A stretch of 64,000 bases of DNA from Alistipes shahii WAL 8301 (GCF_025145845.1 NZ_CP102253.1:992001-1056000), one strand, 5' to 3'; counted from the stretch's first letter, positions 1-16,863 are shown. Made by a program: numbers and translations. The notes: generated by a model not told the origin, from the letters alone.

Positions 1-45
1 GGCCTCACGAAACGGCATCCCCGGACAAGGACCCACCCTACCCGA

Positions 46-1497
46 ATGAACCCATCGAGATTCAGGCCGGCCGCCGGCATGGCGCTGCTGACCTTCGCCG
101 GAATTCCTGCGGCACAGCACGCCGACGCACACCCGAAACGCCCCGGACAACAGCCGCCGAACATCGTGCTCATCCACCTCGACGACATGGGCTACGGCGA
201 CCTGACCGCAACGGGGGCCACCGGATACCGGACGCCCAACATCGACCGGCTCTGCGCCGAAGGCATGCGCTTCACCAATTATTACAGCGCCCAGGCTGTC
301 AGCAGCGCTTCGCGCGCCGGGCTTCTGACGGGATGCTACCCCAACCGCATCGGATTCGCCGGGGCGCTCGGTCCGAAATCGAAAACAGGACTCAACCCCG
401 ACGAGGAGACCATGGCCGAAAACCTGAAGAAAGCCGGCTACGCAACCGCCATCGTCGGCAAATGGCACGTGGGATGCCGCCCGGGGCTTATGCCCCTCGA
501 CCACGGTTTCGACGAATACTTCGGGCTGCCCTACTCCAACGACATGTGGCCCCACCATCCGCAGACGTCGTCCTATCCGCCGCTGCCGCTGTACGAAGGG
601 CGCAAGGTCGTCAACCCGTCGGTCTCGGCCGCGGACCAGGCGCAGCTCACCACCCGGTACACGGAACATGCCGTCGATTTCATCACACGCAGGTCCGAAG
701 GCCCGTTCTTCCTCTACCTGGCCCACTCCATGCCGCACGTGCCGCTCTTCGTCTCGGACAAGTTCAAGGGCAAAAGCGAGCAGGGACTGTACGGCGACGT
801 GATGATGGAGATCGACTGGAGCGTGGGCGAAGTGCTCAAGGCGCTGGAAAAGAGCGGCGCGGCCTCCAATACGATCGTCGTGCTCACTTCGGACAACGGG
901 CCGTGGATCAACTACGGCGACCACGCCGGCTCGACGGGCGGTCTTCGCGAAGGCAAGGGAACCACCTTCGAAGGCGGGCAGCGCGTGCCGTGCATCGTGT
1001 GATGGCCGGGGACGACACCCGCCGGAACGATCTGCAACCAGCTGGCCTCGTCCATCGACCTGCTGCCGACCTTCGCGGAGATCGCGGGCACGCCGCTCCC
1101 GGCGAAGCAAATCGACGGCGTAAGCATCCGCAGCCTGTTCGAGGGCGTGCCGGACGCCGCGCCACGCACGTCGTTCCTGTTCTACTACCGGAAAAACAGC
1201 CTGGAAGCCGTGCGCGACGGACACTACAAACTCGTGTTCGCCCATCCGGGCCGCAGTTACGAAGCATTCCCGCCCGGCAACGGCGGACGCCCGGGCAAGG
1301 TGGCCGAAGGGCACGAATTCCCGCTGGCGCTCTACGACATGCGCCGCGACCCCGGCGAACGCTACGACGTTCAGAACCAGCATCCCGAAGTGGTCGAGGA
1401 GCTGATGCGGATCGCCGATGCGGCGCGCGAGGACCTGGGCGACGACCTGCGGGGAATGCCCGGCAGGAACAGGCGTCCGGCAGGCAGGGCCGAATAA
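46..1497 (+). pseudogene. Secreted S-type sulfatase interrupted by an in-frame TGA
   Basis: Arylsulfatase-family hydrolase (alkaline-phosphatase fold) that removes sulfate esters from glycans or other substrates. A hydrophobic N-terminus (about residues 10-28) suggests export. Metal-binding aspartates lie in HLDDMGYGD (from residue 44). The core motif is S86-S-A-S-R90 followed by AGLLTG. This fits an S-type enzyme whose serine is converted to formylglycine by an anSME, with Ala in place of the usual Pro. The reading frame stops at TGA 1000-1002, straight after GGQRVPCIV, where the family normally continues R-W-P-G. The same frame then reads WPGTTPAG and on to the stop at 1495-1497 without any shift, about 483 residues in total, a normal family length. 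A CGA to TGA change would explain it. The downstream piece also has a possible internal ATG at 1147. A recent nonsense mutation or a base error are both possible. The true start could also lie upstream of the window. Confidence 0.85.
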
Positions 1498-1505
1498 ACG
1501 ACGAA

Positions 1506-1531
1506 GGGCAGGTCCGTCCGGACCTGCCCCT
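1506..1531 (+). terminator. Intrinsic terminator after the sulfatase gene
   Basis: A perfect 10-bp stem (1506-1515 with 1520-1529) with a 4-base loop sits 8 bases after the sulfatase stop codon. The following T-run is weak (ttgccttt). Confidence 0.6.
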
Positions 1532-1555
1532 TGCCTTTGCGGCACGGGAAACGGA

Positions 1556-1720
1556 CTATTTACGCTCCTTCCCGGTTTCGGCGAAAGCCGATTTCACTTC
1601 ATGCTCTTTCTGCTGACGGGCTTTGGGCGTCGGAGCCTTGCCCTCTTTAACCAAACGATTGATGTTACGCTCGAAATTCTGCTCGCAAGGTTCGCAGGCG
1701 GTGTCTTTGTTCTCTTTCAT
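1556..1720 (-). CDS. Small charged protein with a CxxC motif, unknown function
   Basis: Predicted 54-residue protein starting MKENKDTACEPCEQNF. It is lysine- and glutamate-rich, has no membrane segment, and carries one C-x-x-C pair near residues 9-12 that could bind metal or be redox active. I chose the ATG at 1718-1720 because the longer reading frame upstream runs through the tRNA remnant and its terminator. It converges on the sulfatase gene. I do not recognise the family. The composition looks coding, but the short length keeps confidence moderate. Confidence 0.5.
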   Translation of the reverse strand: MKENKDTACEPCEQNFERNINRLVKEGKAPTPKARQQKEHEVKSAFAETGKERK

Positions 1721-1794
1721 GGCTTTGGAAATTTTATGGTATCGACTCCTGCTGCAAATAGCGCGCCGTTTGCCCGACCATCCATTCCGGCAAA

Positions 1795-1826
1795 CAAAAA
1801 AACGGACAACTCCGTAGAATTGTCCG
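1795..1826 (-). terminator. Intrinsic terminator downstream of the tRNA remnant
   Basis: On the minus strand, a 7-bp stem (1820-1826 with 1803-1809) is followed by a run of T. It lies just past the 3' end of the tRNA fragment and was presumably that tRNA gene's terminator. Confidence 0.6.
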
Positions 1827-1829
1827 CTT

Positions 1830-1858
1830 TGGTAGCGGGAGGAGGACTCGAACCTCCG
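1830..1858 (-). other. Orphan 3' end of a tRNA gene (attachment-site remnant)
   Basis: Read on the minus strand this is a T-arm (GGAGG, loop TTCGAGT, CCTCC), acceptor 3' strand TCCCGCT, discriminator A and an encoded CCA. No D-arm, anticodon arm or 5' acceptor strand follows on the upstream side (above 1858). The expected 5' strand AGCGGGA is absent there. This is the usual picture of a tRNA 3' end displaced by integration of a mobile element. I see no reconstituted full copy at the other end of the element, so the isotype cannot be told. Confidence 0.7.
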
Positions 1859-2017
1859 ATAATTAGAATTGTATTTCAATAAGTTACACTCGTTATTTCG
1901 CAAAAAAGTATTCCAACCGGCATCCTTTAATTCAATATTTGAACAGGTTACCCCCACCATTTCAGCAGGTATCCGAAGAATACCTTGTAGAATAGCCGTA
2001 TCATATCCAAGCGGTTT

Positions 2018-3091
2018 TTACTCAACAAACCACCTGTACTCGGGTTCCCCGATGAGCGCCTTTGCCACTCCCTCCGTGAATACCGTCGCATTCCGGCTTC
2101 TTGCGAGGAACGAATCGATGTAGCTGGACTTGTTGGCTCCGGTAAAGAGGTTGAACACCCTCCATAGGTCAATCTCCCGCTGTCTGTCGCACGCAAACGC
2201 CGTATCGTTGTAATAGGCCCTTGCGATGGTGTTCAGATGGCAGTCCGTGAATTCGAATTCCGGGAGCTGCTTGCGTTGAGCAGGCGGCAGGAACTGATAC
2301 AACCGTGCCTTTCCCACCATCTGCGCGAACTGACTTTCCGACATGGAGGTATCGAGTAACGCCCGCATCCGCTCCAAATGCCGCCTGGCATTGTAGCTTA
2401 CGATCAGCTCCGTAATCTTGGCTGTCAACTCCTGCGTATTCGTCACCCGCATCTCCCCGGCCAGTCCGTCCGTGGCCACACACATATTGCAACAAACCAT
2501 GTTCTTGAACCCGATAAAGACTTTGAATTTCTCGAAGCCTTTCTTACTGTAAAGGTTCTCCTGGTTGTAGGCCCTTACACCTCCTACGGTCAAGTTGAGC
2601 CTGCATCCGTCGATAACCTCCGTTATGGCGGGTATCTCGATGCAGAACATCATCCGCTCGTAATAGATGGTCTTGTCCTCGTCGGTAAGGTCCTTTACGG
2701 CCTTGTGGATGGCTTCGGGTGTCCGTCCCTTGACGATATGGCTCACCCGTATTTCGGGCTCTTCCACCGTACAGCTTCGGAACATCCGCTGCGCACACTC
2801 CCACATGGTTTCGATGAACTGATTGTGCGAGATGGTCACCTCGTTGTCCCTGGAGAAGACCGGGGTAATGCAATCGTTCTGGAGGTGGCTGAGTGTAACA
2901 GCCTTGGTATTGGCCTCGATGAAAGGCTTGCGGGGCTGTTCTTCGGGAGTTTCCCGGAACGGGGATTCCTCTTCTTCCCCGAACGAGGGCGAGGGGATAA
3001 TCAGCTGTGTTGCATCCCGTGCATCTTCACGGAGCGTAAAGGGCAGTACGTTGTTACTGTGCGACTCTGCCCGCGGGATAGCTTGTTCCAT
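2018..3091 (-). CDS. DUF3871 family protein
   Basis: A 357-residue protein matching what I know of DUF3871, a family typical of Bacteroidales mobile elements and of unknown biochemistry. Recognisable stretches include ITPVFSRDNEVTISHNQFIE, IRVSHIVKGRTPEAIHK and a C-terminal TGANKSSYIDSFL. The first 65 residues are low in conservation and acidic (EEEE). It starts inside the 3' end of the ATPase gene (38-base overlap), which points to translational coupling. The pairing of this family with a small P-loop ATPase suggests a shared role in DNA processing or maintenance of the element (inference). It appears intact although the element's integrase is broken. Confidence 0.8.
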   Translation of the reverse strand: MEQAIPRAESHSNNVLPFTLREDARDATQLIIPSPSFGEEEESPFRETPEEQPRKPFIEANTKAVTLSHLQNDCITPVFSRDNEVTISHNQFIETMWECAQRMFRSCTVEEPEIRVSHIVKGRTPEAIHKAVKDLTDEDKTIYYERMMFCIEIPAITEVIDGCRLNLTVGGVRAYNQENLYSKKGFEKFKVFIGFKNMVCCNMCVATDGLAGEMRVTNTQELTAKITELIVSYNARRHLERMRALLDTSMSESQFAQMVGKARLYQFLPPAQRKQLPEFEFTDCHLNTIARAYYNDTAFACDRQREIDLWRVFNLFTGANKSSYIDSFLARSRNATVFTEGVAKALIGEPEYRWFVE

Positions 3092-3779
3092 AATTTGCGG
3101 AGGGTTGGGTTCGACATTGGTTGCACCAGTCGAGAATCTGCATCCCGACTTGTTCAGTCAGCGGAAACTCCGCCTTCCCGGCGAAAAGCTCCGTGCGGTC
3201 CTTGGAAGCCAAAGCATAGTGCTTCATGTTGACATCGAATACGATGGTGAACTCGTAGTCGACATTATCCCGCTGTACGGCTTTAAGCCCCACTTTCTCG
3301 GGGATCATCTTGCCGTTGCGCTCGTTGAGCACGTACTCCTGCTTGCTCCGCATCGTACAGATCACATGACACGAGGAGTTGAGAATCCGCTGGATAAAGG
3401 CGTTCTGCCGGGGCGTGACCTTGGCCCAGTTGGCGAAGGAGTTGCCTTGCAGATTGGCGTGGAAATCCAGCAGGTAATCCCAGCAATGGGAGATGCTGTC
3501 GATGATGATAACCTCCATGCCTGCGCTTTCGCAGATACCGATGGCGTCGATGTATTTCTCGGGATTGTAAGGCTCCGAGAGGGAGAGCACGTTGTAGGCT
3601 CCCAAGTGGGCATAGAGGTCCGCACTCCCGTTCTCGGTGTCAATGACAGCGATTTTGGACCAGTCGGAGGTCATGCCGTGGGCGATAAGGAGCGACGAAT
3701 AGGTCTTGCCCGATCCCGAAGCTCCTTGCAGGGCTAACCGCATCTTGGCTGCCCGGCGTTGTGAATGGCGTAATTGCAT
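3054..3779 (-). CDS. P-loop ATPase of a mobile element (AAA, phage nucleotide-binding type)
   Basis: Predicted 241 residues starting MQLRHSQRRAAKMRL. The Walker A motif GASGSGKT lies near residues 20-27 and a Walker B-like strand is MEVIIIDSISH. It resembles the small RecA-like or AAA ATPases carried by phages and Bacteroidales integrative elements, which bind nucleotide and are thought to act in DNA recombination or replication. I chose the ATG at 3777-3779 because the longer open frame upstream runs through a terminator hairpin and shows no conserved residues. It lies downstream of the small gene at 3880-4161, beyond a terminator, and overlaps the DUF3871 gene. Confidence 0.75.
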   Translation of the reverse strand: MQLRHSQRRAAKMRLALQGASGSGKTYSSLLIAHGMTSDWSKIAVIDTENGSADLYAHLGAYNVLSLSEPYNPEKYIDAIGICESAGMEVIIIDSISHCWDYLLDFHANLQGNSFANWAKVTPRQNAFIQRILNSSCHVICTMRSKQEYVLNERNGKMIPEKVGLKAVQRDNVDYEFTIVFDVNMKHYALASKDRTELFAGKAEFPLTEQVGMQILDWCNQCRTQPSANYGTSYPAGRVAQ

Positions 3780-3822
3780 GATGAAATGAAATTGGATTTG
3801 GTTGAACTCGTAATAGCATAAT

Positions 3823-3860
3823 AAAAAGGCCGCTCCCCCGGAGTGGAGGAACAGCCTTTC
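3823..3860 (-). terminator. Intrinsic terminator between the small gene and the ATPase gene
   Basis: On the minus strand, paired arms AAAGGC...GCCTTT enclose TTCCTCC...GGGGGAG, followed by a T-run. It sits about 20 bases after the stop of the gene at 3880. Confidence 0.55.
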
Positions 3861-3879
3861 GATGGAAAGATAGACAAGG

Positions 3880-4161
3880 TTACAGCGTGGCAACCGTGGT
3901 GAACTGCGGGTTATCCCCGGCATTGTGAAGCAGGAGAAACTGCTCGCCGCTCTCCTCGGAGATCACCTCCGAAACGACGGGATGATCGAGCGGTTCTGCG
4001 GGATACTTCGAGGTAACGGCGCCCGCCTTATCGCCATATCCGAAGAAATACTTTCCCGTCTGCTCGTTGCGGATGATACGGATTTGCAGAATACCTTTCC
4101 ACTCCTTGAACTCGTCGAGAGTGAAGGTCCGCAGGAATTTGAGTGTGTTTGTCATAGCCAT
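3880..4161 (-). CDS. Small mobile-element protein, unknown function
   Basis: Predicted 93 residues starting MAMTNTLKFLRTFTL (a start two codons later, MTNTLKF, is equally possible). The sequence has an ILQIRIIRNEQTGKYFFGYG segment that suggests a small beta-rich fold, and an acidic C-terminal half. It precedes the ATPase and DUF3871 genes on the same strand. No function can be assigned. The frame is open further upstream to 4281 but that part includes a run of nine C on the coding strand and looks non-coding. Confidence 0.55.
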   Translation of the reverse strand: MAMTNTLKFLRTFTLDEFKEWKGILQIRIIRNEQTGKYFFGYGDKAGAVTSKYPAEPLDHPVVSEVISEESGEQFLLLHNAGDNPQFTTVATL

Positions 4162-4975
4162 AAAATTTGAGATTCGACAATACGCGGAAATAATATGATT
4201 ATCCCCGGAGGATAGCCGGGGTCGCACCCCAATCCCGCAAAGCGGGGGGGGGTATTCGGGGAATATCCTGCGCTCGAACAATTTCGGGGAGTTGCAAAAA
4301 TTTTTTGTGGTGAAAATTTGGCTTGGCTTAACCTTGTAATATCATTAATAACAACATCATATTGCTATTTATCGGTATCTCCACTATACAACATCCGCAT
4401 TTCTCTTCCATTATGATAGGAAAGTTGAATTTGGACAGGGATTTGCAAAAAAATGTGCAACTTTTTTGTTCTGCAGGTGAGGATTTGAACGAATTTTGTT
4501 ACAACGACTTAGGAGATTTGGTTACGCCATATTTAATACGATTATTCTAATTGAACTAGAAATGTATAGCAACTAAAGGAAACAAAGATAATCTTATACT
4601 ATTTAAGATGAATTCCAAAAAATTGCCATTCACTTTTTGGTCCTTCAATCAAATTAATCATATCTACATCCTGTGGTATGCTCGGAAATATTAATGAAAA
4701 CTCTAGAATTTCGCCTACACTATTAAAATATTATCTGCTTTGCACCATTTTTACCAACATATTAAATAGATGCGTTGTTTGAATTAAAAGCAAATTTACA
4801 CGTATTTTATGGTACACTGACGCAATCATTTCTGTTTGTTAATCGAGGTACAACATCCACTGTCCATATTTGTCGAACAGCTCTAACATCTTCTGCCCAA
4901 AGAGTACTTCCGCTTTATCCTTATCCACTTTCTCCTTGTTATAATACAACGCTCCACTGGGCGAGGGGCCCGACC
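4162..4975. other. AT-rich intergenic part of the element, no supported gene
   Basis: About 800 bases with lower GC than the surroundings. A G9 run lies at 4244-4252 upstream of the small minus-strand gene. Two short open frames (4362-4550 and 4775-5032, plus strand) show no recognisable protein features and I do not call them. Confidence 0.4.
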
Positions 4976-5262
4976 TTATATTCGCAACCATTCCTTAGCC
5001 TGTTTTGCGGGGTTGAGAATTTCGATGCTTAGGACTTTCAATTCGCGTGTCTGTTGTTCCAACATGGCAATCTGATGCGGGATCGCAATGTTGGAAAAGT
5101 GCGCATTGACGACCTTTACAATCTGGTTATAGTTATTGGCCAGTTTCTGAAATTGAAAATAAAACTCGTTGTGTCGAGCGATGAACTGCACTTTCGAAGG
5201 GGCGCGTCTGATGATGATGAACTCCTCGGCGAAGATACATTTTACGATAAATCGGCTTCCAT
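4976..5262 (-). pseudogene. Fragment of a mobilization (relaxosome accessory-like) gene
   Basis: The minus-strand frame reads from a stop near 5265 through SRFIVKCIFAEEFIIIRR, then HNEFYFQFQKLANNYNQI, to AKQAKEWLRI. The pattern FIVKCIF followed by QFQKLANNYNQ is what I associate with Bacteroidales mobilization proteins that work with a MobB-type relaxase. The N-terminal part is missing: translation upstream hits a stop, and no relaxase gene follows. The family assignment is from memory of the pattern and is uncertain; that it is a truncated remnant is clearer. Confidence 0.4.
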
Positions 5263-5749
5263 AGCCGGATCAGTTCCGGGGTGTAATATTACAACCGTCC
5301 GGCACGAAAAAAACCGCCGAACGGACTGGAGCGGACATAAAACCCGAATGCATCACAAATAAAATCTTTCACTATCAAAAGATGAAACGCGAGATTCAAA
5401 ACCCTCTTTCCTACATTCCTTTTACAAGTCATTCATGGAATCGATATGGCAGGCAGGAACGCCTCCCATCTCCTCTGCATAAAAGAAGTCGTTCACGAAT
5501 GAATACAGTCGTGAATCACCAAAATCACAAATTCATGAACACAAGAATTCTTTAATTTATCGCTTATAAAAAACTCTTAATTATGCACTGCCTTATGTCG
5601 TCAGAAGAATGGCATCGGAAAATTCCCTTCACAGGTTATTTGCTGGCTATCAGCATAAGTGTTCCGGTCGTGGATTTGGAGAGCGTTCGCAGGGTAGCGT
5701 CCGGGGCGCAGAATATCGTCTTTCTCGCCGGCTGGGAATTGCTTGAATA
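5263..5749. other. Non-coding or degenerate stretch in the element
   Basis: About 490 bases without a gene I can support. A 56-codon plus-strand frame (5583-5753) is open but has no recognisable features and converges on the integrase remnant. Confidence 0.35.
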
Positions 5750-6445
5750 TTAGGTTGCTGCGCGACCTTGAAAACACGGTTGAATTTCTCCGCTCAATGC
5801 CGTCATATCTTGTCCGATCTTGTCGTTGGTGATTTGGGCGTAAATTTGGGTCGTGGTGATATGTTTATGTCCCAGCATCTTCGATACGGTTTCCAACGGT
5901 ACGCCCTGCGTGAGCGTGACCGTCGTGGCAAATGTATGCCGGGCCACATGGATCGTCGGATTGAACGGCAACCGGCATGCCTGGTAACATGCCGTAACGA
6001 CATATTCAACGTATTATAGGTGCCTTTGAGCGGGAAGGCCCTGTCTCCCGAGAGGTGCATGTCCTTATAACAGTCGTAAATCATTTCAGCAACGGGGAGA
6101 AGTTTGACACGGAACTGTGTACCCGTCTTCTGACGCTTGTCGATGATCCAACGATCCCCGTTGTCGTCTGTATGAATATCTGTATGGGTCAGTTTCGAAA
6201 CGTTCGCATAGCTTAAACCTGTAAATGCGCAGAAGACGAAGACATTCGGTTGATGCGTTGGGCTTCGAGGCTTTTGCCGGCTGCTTTATTTGCCTTGGTA
6301 TCCCAAAAAGAAGAACGAACGGTGAGTTTGCAGCTGAACTGCGACATCGTACCGTTGATCGTAATACGGCCATGACGGGAATCTGGCCCGATTTCTCCGA
6401 CTGCCTTTTTACGTAGAAAAGGACTTTGAACGTGCTGCGTTGCAT
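5750..6445 (-). pseudogene. Tyrosine recombinase (integrase) with frameshifts and an internal deletion
   Basis: Three pieces in different frames line up as one Bacteroidales integrase. The N-terminal arm-binding part begins MQRSTFKVLFYVKRQ, then shifts frame near 6370 to GRITINGTMSQFSCKLTV and WDTKANKAAGKSLEAQRIN. Near 6245 it jumps straight to the catalytic domain (FCAFTGLSYANVSKLTHTD), so most of the core-binding domain is missing. A further shift near 5965 leads to HVARHTFAT (H-x-x-R box) and LGHKHITTTQIYAQ with the likely catalytic Tyr. The box I position reads TGLSY, with Ser where many relatives have Arg, as in some Bacteroides conjugative-transposon integrases. It cannot make an active recombinase. 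Confidence 0.85.
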
Positions 6446-6697
6446 AATAACTTGAACTTGTTGGATGGGTTAAACGTTTAGTCAAGTTATTTGGCATGCG
6501 AGAATTCGGCACAACAAGCTGAAAAACAAGCGCTTTAATGCGAAATAAAGCATTTCGGGCAGGTAACGGATAAGTAATACAACTCACCGTTAAACCTGCC
6601 CGATTCTGCCTTTGAGTGTTTCGGAACCTACGGAAATCAATACATTAAATACCTGTAAACAAAACATTTACACTTTTATGCATTGTACTGCTCCTAC

Positions 6698-6730
6698 AAA
6701 AAGCCGCACCCTTTCGGGAGCGGCTTTTTT
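6698..6730 (-). terminator. Intrinsic terminator of the rpoBC operon
   Basis: A stem built from AAAAAGCCGC and GCGGCTTTTT with ACCC/GGG extension, A/T runs on both sides, about 70 bases after the rpoC stop. It should work in both directions. Confidence 0.8.
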
Positions 6731-6797
6731 CGATATGTACACGAAGGGCAACTGCCCGGCGACACGTCGTCGCCATAGCCCCCCCCTTCGTCTTCGG

Positions 6798-11057
<4,260 letters not shown>

Positions 11058-11093
11058 ATTTGTTCTCGTTTTTCTTTTCCTCTAAAATACACC

Positions 11094-14954
<3,861 letters not shown>

Positions 14955-15023
14955 CGTAAAATCCAAATTAGTTGAAGTGTAATGGGTTACGCTCCCCAAA
15001 ATGTGCGGGTCATTATCCCGGCA

Positions 15024-15061
15024 ATGCTCCCGTATGAAGGCCTTGCAGGCCCCGGGAGCAT
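15024..15061 (-). promoter_or_regulatory. Structured RNA in the rpoB leader
   Basis: A perfect 9-bp outer stem (15024-15032 with 15053-15061) encloses a second small hairpin (GGCC TGCAA GGCC). A 6-bp pairing lies next to it (15076-15081 with 15102-15107). They sit about 70 to 155 bases upstream of the rpoB start, where E. coli has an attenuator and an RNase III site. A role here is inferred from position. Confidence 0.5.
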
Positions 15062-15123
15062 CCTATATTCCAAAAACCGGACACAGCTCCTGATCGGCAC
15101 TTCCGGTCTTTAGACCAAGAAAA

Positions 15124-15157
15124 GGCATAGAGCTTACACACCGGTAAGCCCTATACC
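15124..15157 (-). terminator. Terminator-like hairpin after rplL (candidate partial attenuator)
   Basis: On the minus strand, a 14-bp stem with two mismatches and a short loop is followed by CTTTTCTT, 33 bases after the rplL stop. Because rpoB follows without another visible promoter, partial read-through would set the ratio of polymerase to ribosomal protein. Confidence 0.6.
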
Positions 15158-15190
15158 TGTTCGTCTTCTATTGACGCTTAAGCAGCAATG

Positions 15191-15568
15191 CTACTTGAGC
15201 TCAACTTCAGCACCTGCTTCCTCGAGCTGGCCTTTGATCTGCTCAGCCTCCTCCTTGGAAACACCCTCCTTAACGGCCTTGGGAGCACCGTCAACAAGTG
15301 CCTTAGCATCGCCCAGCGAAAGACCTGCGATGTCCTTCACTACCTTGATAACCTGGAGCTTGGCCTGACCTGCAGCCTTCAGGATAACGTCGAACGACGT
15401 CTTCTCGGCGGCAGCAGCCTCGCCTGCGCCTGCAGCGGGAGCTGCAACGGCAACAGCGGCAGCAGCCGGCTCAATGCCATACTCCTCCTTGAGGATCTGT
15501 GCGAGTTCGTTTACCTCGGTAACCTTCAGGTTTACCAGTTCTTCAGCAAGTTTCTTTACGTCTGCCAT
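15191..15568 (-). CDS. rplL: Ribosomal protein bL12 (L7/L12)
   Basis: A 125-residue stalk protein. N-terminal dimerisation domain MADVKKLAEELVNL, an Ala- and Gly-rich hinge (about residues 37-55), and a C-terminal domain with KTSFDVILK and KVVKDIAGLSLGDAKALVDGA that contacts translation factors. It follows rplJ by 43 bases, as in most bacteria. Confidence 0.97.
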   Translation of the reverse strand: MADVKKLAEELVNLKVTEVNELAQILKEEYGIEPAAAAVAVAAPAAGAGEAAAAEKTSFDVILKAAGQAKLQVIKVVKDIAGLSLGDAKALVDGAPKAVKEGVSKEEAEQIKGQLEEAGAEVELK

Positions 15569-15611
15569 AGTTGTAAGCTTATTAATTTGTTTTTGATTCT
15601 TGTTTGTGAAA

Positions 15612-16136
15612 TTAGTTGTTTCTCGATTCGAGCGTCTTCACGAGGCCCGCAATCTTTTGGCCTGCATTAGCCTGCAATGCAGAGATAACATTCTTGGCCG
15701 GGGACTGGAGCAGTGCGACGATGTCGGCGATAAGCTCTTCCTTCGACTTGATGTTACACAGAGCGTCCAGCTGATCGTCACCCACGTAAACGCATCCTTC
15801 GGCGAAAGCCGCCTTCAGGACGGGCTTCTCCGACTTCTTGCGGAACTCCTTGATCAAAACAGCGGGAGCTTTCGCAACGTTGGTGAACATAATCGAGGTA
15901 GGACCCTCCAATACTTTTACCAGATCAGCATCGGCCTTCTCCACCTTCTCAAGGGCTTTGCCCAAGAGGGTGTTCTTAACGACCACCAGCTTCACGTCGC
16001 TCTCGAAGCACTTGCGGCGCAGGGCAGCGGTCTGCTCTGCGTTCAGCGACTCGATGTCGGCGATATAGAAGTGAGGATAAGCCTGGAGCTGCTCGGCAAG
16101 GCTGTCAATTACAACCAGTTTTTCTTCCTTAGTCAT
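15612..16136 (-). CDS. rplJ: Ribosomal protein uL10
   Basis: A 174-residue protein that anchors the L12 stalk to 23S rRNA. It begins MTKEEKLVVIDSLAEQL and contains the conserved VKNTLLGKAL and GPTSIMF segments, with a C-terminal helix for L12 dimers. It lies 17 bases after rplA. There is no long leader where the L10-L12 complex could bind, unlike the E. coli arrangement. Confidence 0.97.
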   Translation of the reverse strand: MTKEEKLVVIDSLAEQLQAYPHFYIADIESLNAEQTAALRRKCFESDVKLVVVKNTLLGKALEKVEKADADLVKVLEGPTSIMFTNVAKAPAVLIKEFRKKSEKPVLKAAFAEGCVYVGDDQLDALCNIKSKEELIADIVALLQSPAKNVISALQANAGQKIAGLVKTLESRNN

Positions 16137-16153
16137 CTCTTCTCTCCTCCTTC

Positions 16154-16852
16154 TTATTTGGTTTCTACTGATTTGGAATCAATCTGCACGCCGGGGCTCA
16201 TGGTGGTCGAGAGATAAATACTCTTCACGTAAGAACCTTTGGCAGCAGCCGGTTTCAGCTTGAGAATCATATTCAGCACCTCTTTCGCGTTGTCCACGAT
16301 CTGATCTGCCGAGAACGAAACCTTGCCTACCGTCGTGTGGATGATACCGAATTTGTCGACCTTGAAGTCGATCTTACCGGCTTTCACCTCCTGGACGGCC
16401 TTGCCGACTTCCATCGTAACCGTACCGGTCTTGGGGTTCGGCATCAGTCCGCGGGGACCCAGAATACGGCCCAGCGCACCGACTTTACCCATCACATTGG
16501 GAGTACAGATGATCACGTCAACGTCGGTCCAGCCGGCCTTGATCTTGTCAACATACTCGTCCAGACCTACATAGTCCGCGCCTGCAGCCTGTGCCTCGGC
16601 CTCCTTCTCGGGAGTACACAGCACCAGCACGCGCACCGTCTTACCGGTTCCGTGGGGAAGCGTCACCACGCCGCGGACCATCTGGTTCGCCTTGCGGGGA
16701 TCGACTCCCAGACGCACGTCGATATCCACCGAAGCGTCGAATTTCGTGAACGTAATTTCCTTCAGAAGAGCGGCAGCCTCCGAGAGCTTGTAAGCCTTAC
16801 CGGCTTCCACCTTAGCGTAGGCGATCTTTTGATTTTTTGTCAACTTACTCAT
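16154..16852 (-). CDS. rplA: Ribosomal protein uL1
   Basis: A 232-residue L1 protein, which binds 23S rRNA at the E site and helps release deacylated tRNA. Signature stretches are DVRLGVDPRKANQMVRG, TPNVMGKVGALGRILGPRG and LMPNPKTGTVT. It lies 11 bases after rplK and in the same operon. Confidence 0.98.
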   Translation of the reverse strand: MSKLTKNQKIAYAKVEAGKAYKLSEAAALLKEITFTKFDASVDIDVRLGVDPRKANQMVRGVVTLPHGTGKTVRVLVLCTPEKEAEAQAAGADYVGLDEYVDKIKAGWTDVDVIICTPNVMGKVGALGRILGPRGLMPNPKTGTVTMEVGKAVQEVKAGKIDFKVDKFGIIHTTVGKVSFSADQIVDNAKEVLNMILKLKPAAAKGSYVKSIYLSTTMSPGVQIDSKSVETK

Positions 16853-16863
16853 CTTCTTCGCAA

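Larger units (their letters stand above)
1859..6600. mobile_element. Decayed integrated element (tRNA-targeted) of the Bacteroidales
   Basis: Bounded on the left by the tRNA 3' remnant and on the right by the integrase remnant and the rpoC terminator; the right edge is approximate. It holds a DUF3871 protein, a P-loop ATPase, a small gene, a mobilization-gene fragment and a tyrosine-recombinase pseudogene, all on the minus strand. The stretch 4300-5000 is visibly richer in A and T than the neighbourhood. Integrase and mobilization functions are broken, so the element should no longer move by itself. No matching direct repeat of the left end was seen near 6450-6700. Confidence 0.65.

Noticed and set aside
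1000..1002. TGA in the sulfatase as a selenocysteine codon
   Set aside because: The position normally holds Arg and is not catalytic; no SECIS-like hairpin was apparent.
4244..4252. G9 run in the mobile element as part of the phase-variation set
   Set aside because: It lies upstream of a small gene of unknown function in a decaying element; no clear link with the SusC loci.
4362..4550. 62-codon frame in the AT-rich part of the element
   Set aside because: No family resemblance and likely chance in AT-rich DNA.
5583..5753. 56-codon plus-strand frame in the mobile element
   Set aside because: No recognisable features, and it overlaps the integrase remnant end; too short to support.
6779..6786. 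C8 run downstream of rpoC as a further switch
   Set aside because: It lies in the untranslated 3' region with no gene to switch; length is within chance expectation.
14955..14999. 15-residue N-terminal extension of RpoB
   Set aside because: Family members start close to MSAAKTQQR; the extension is not conserved in look.
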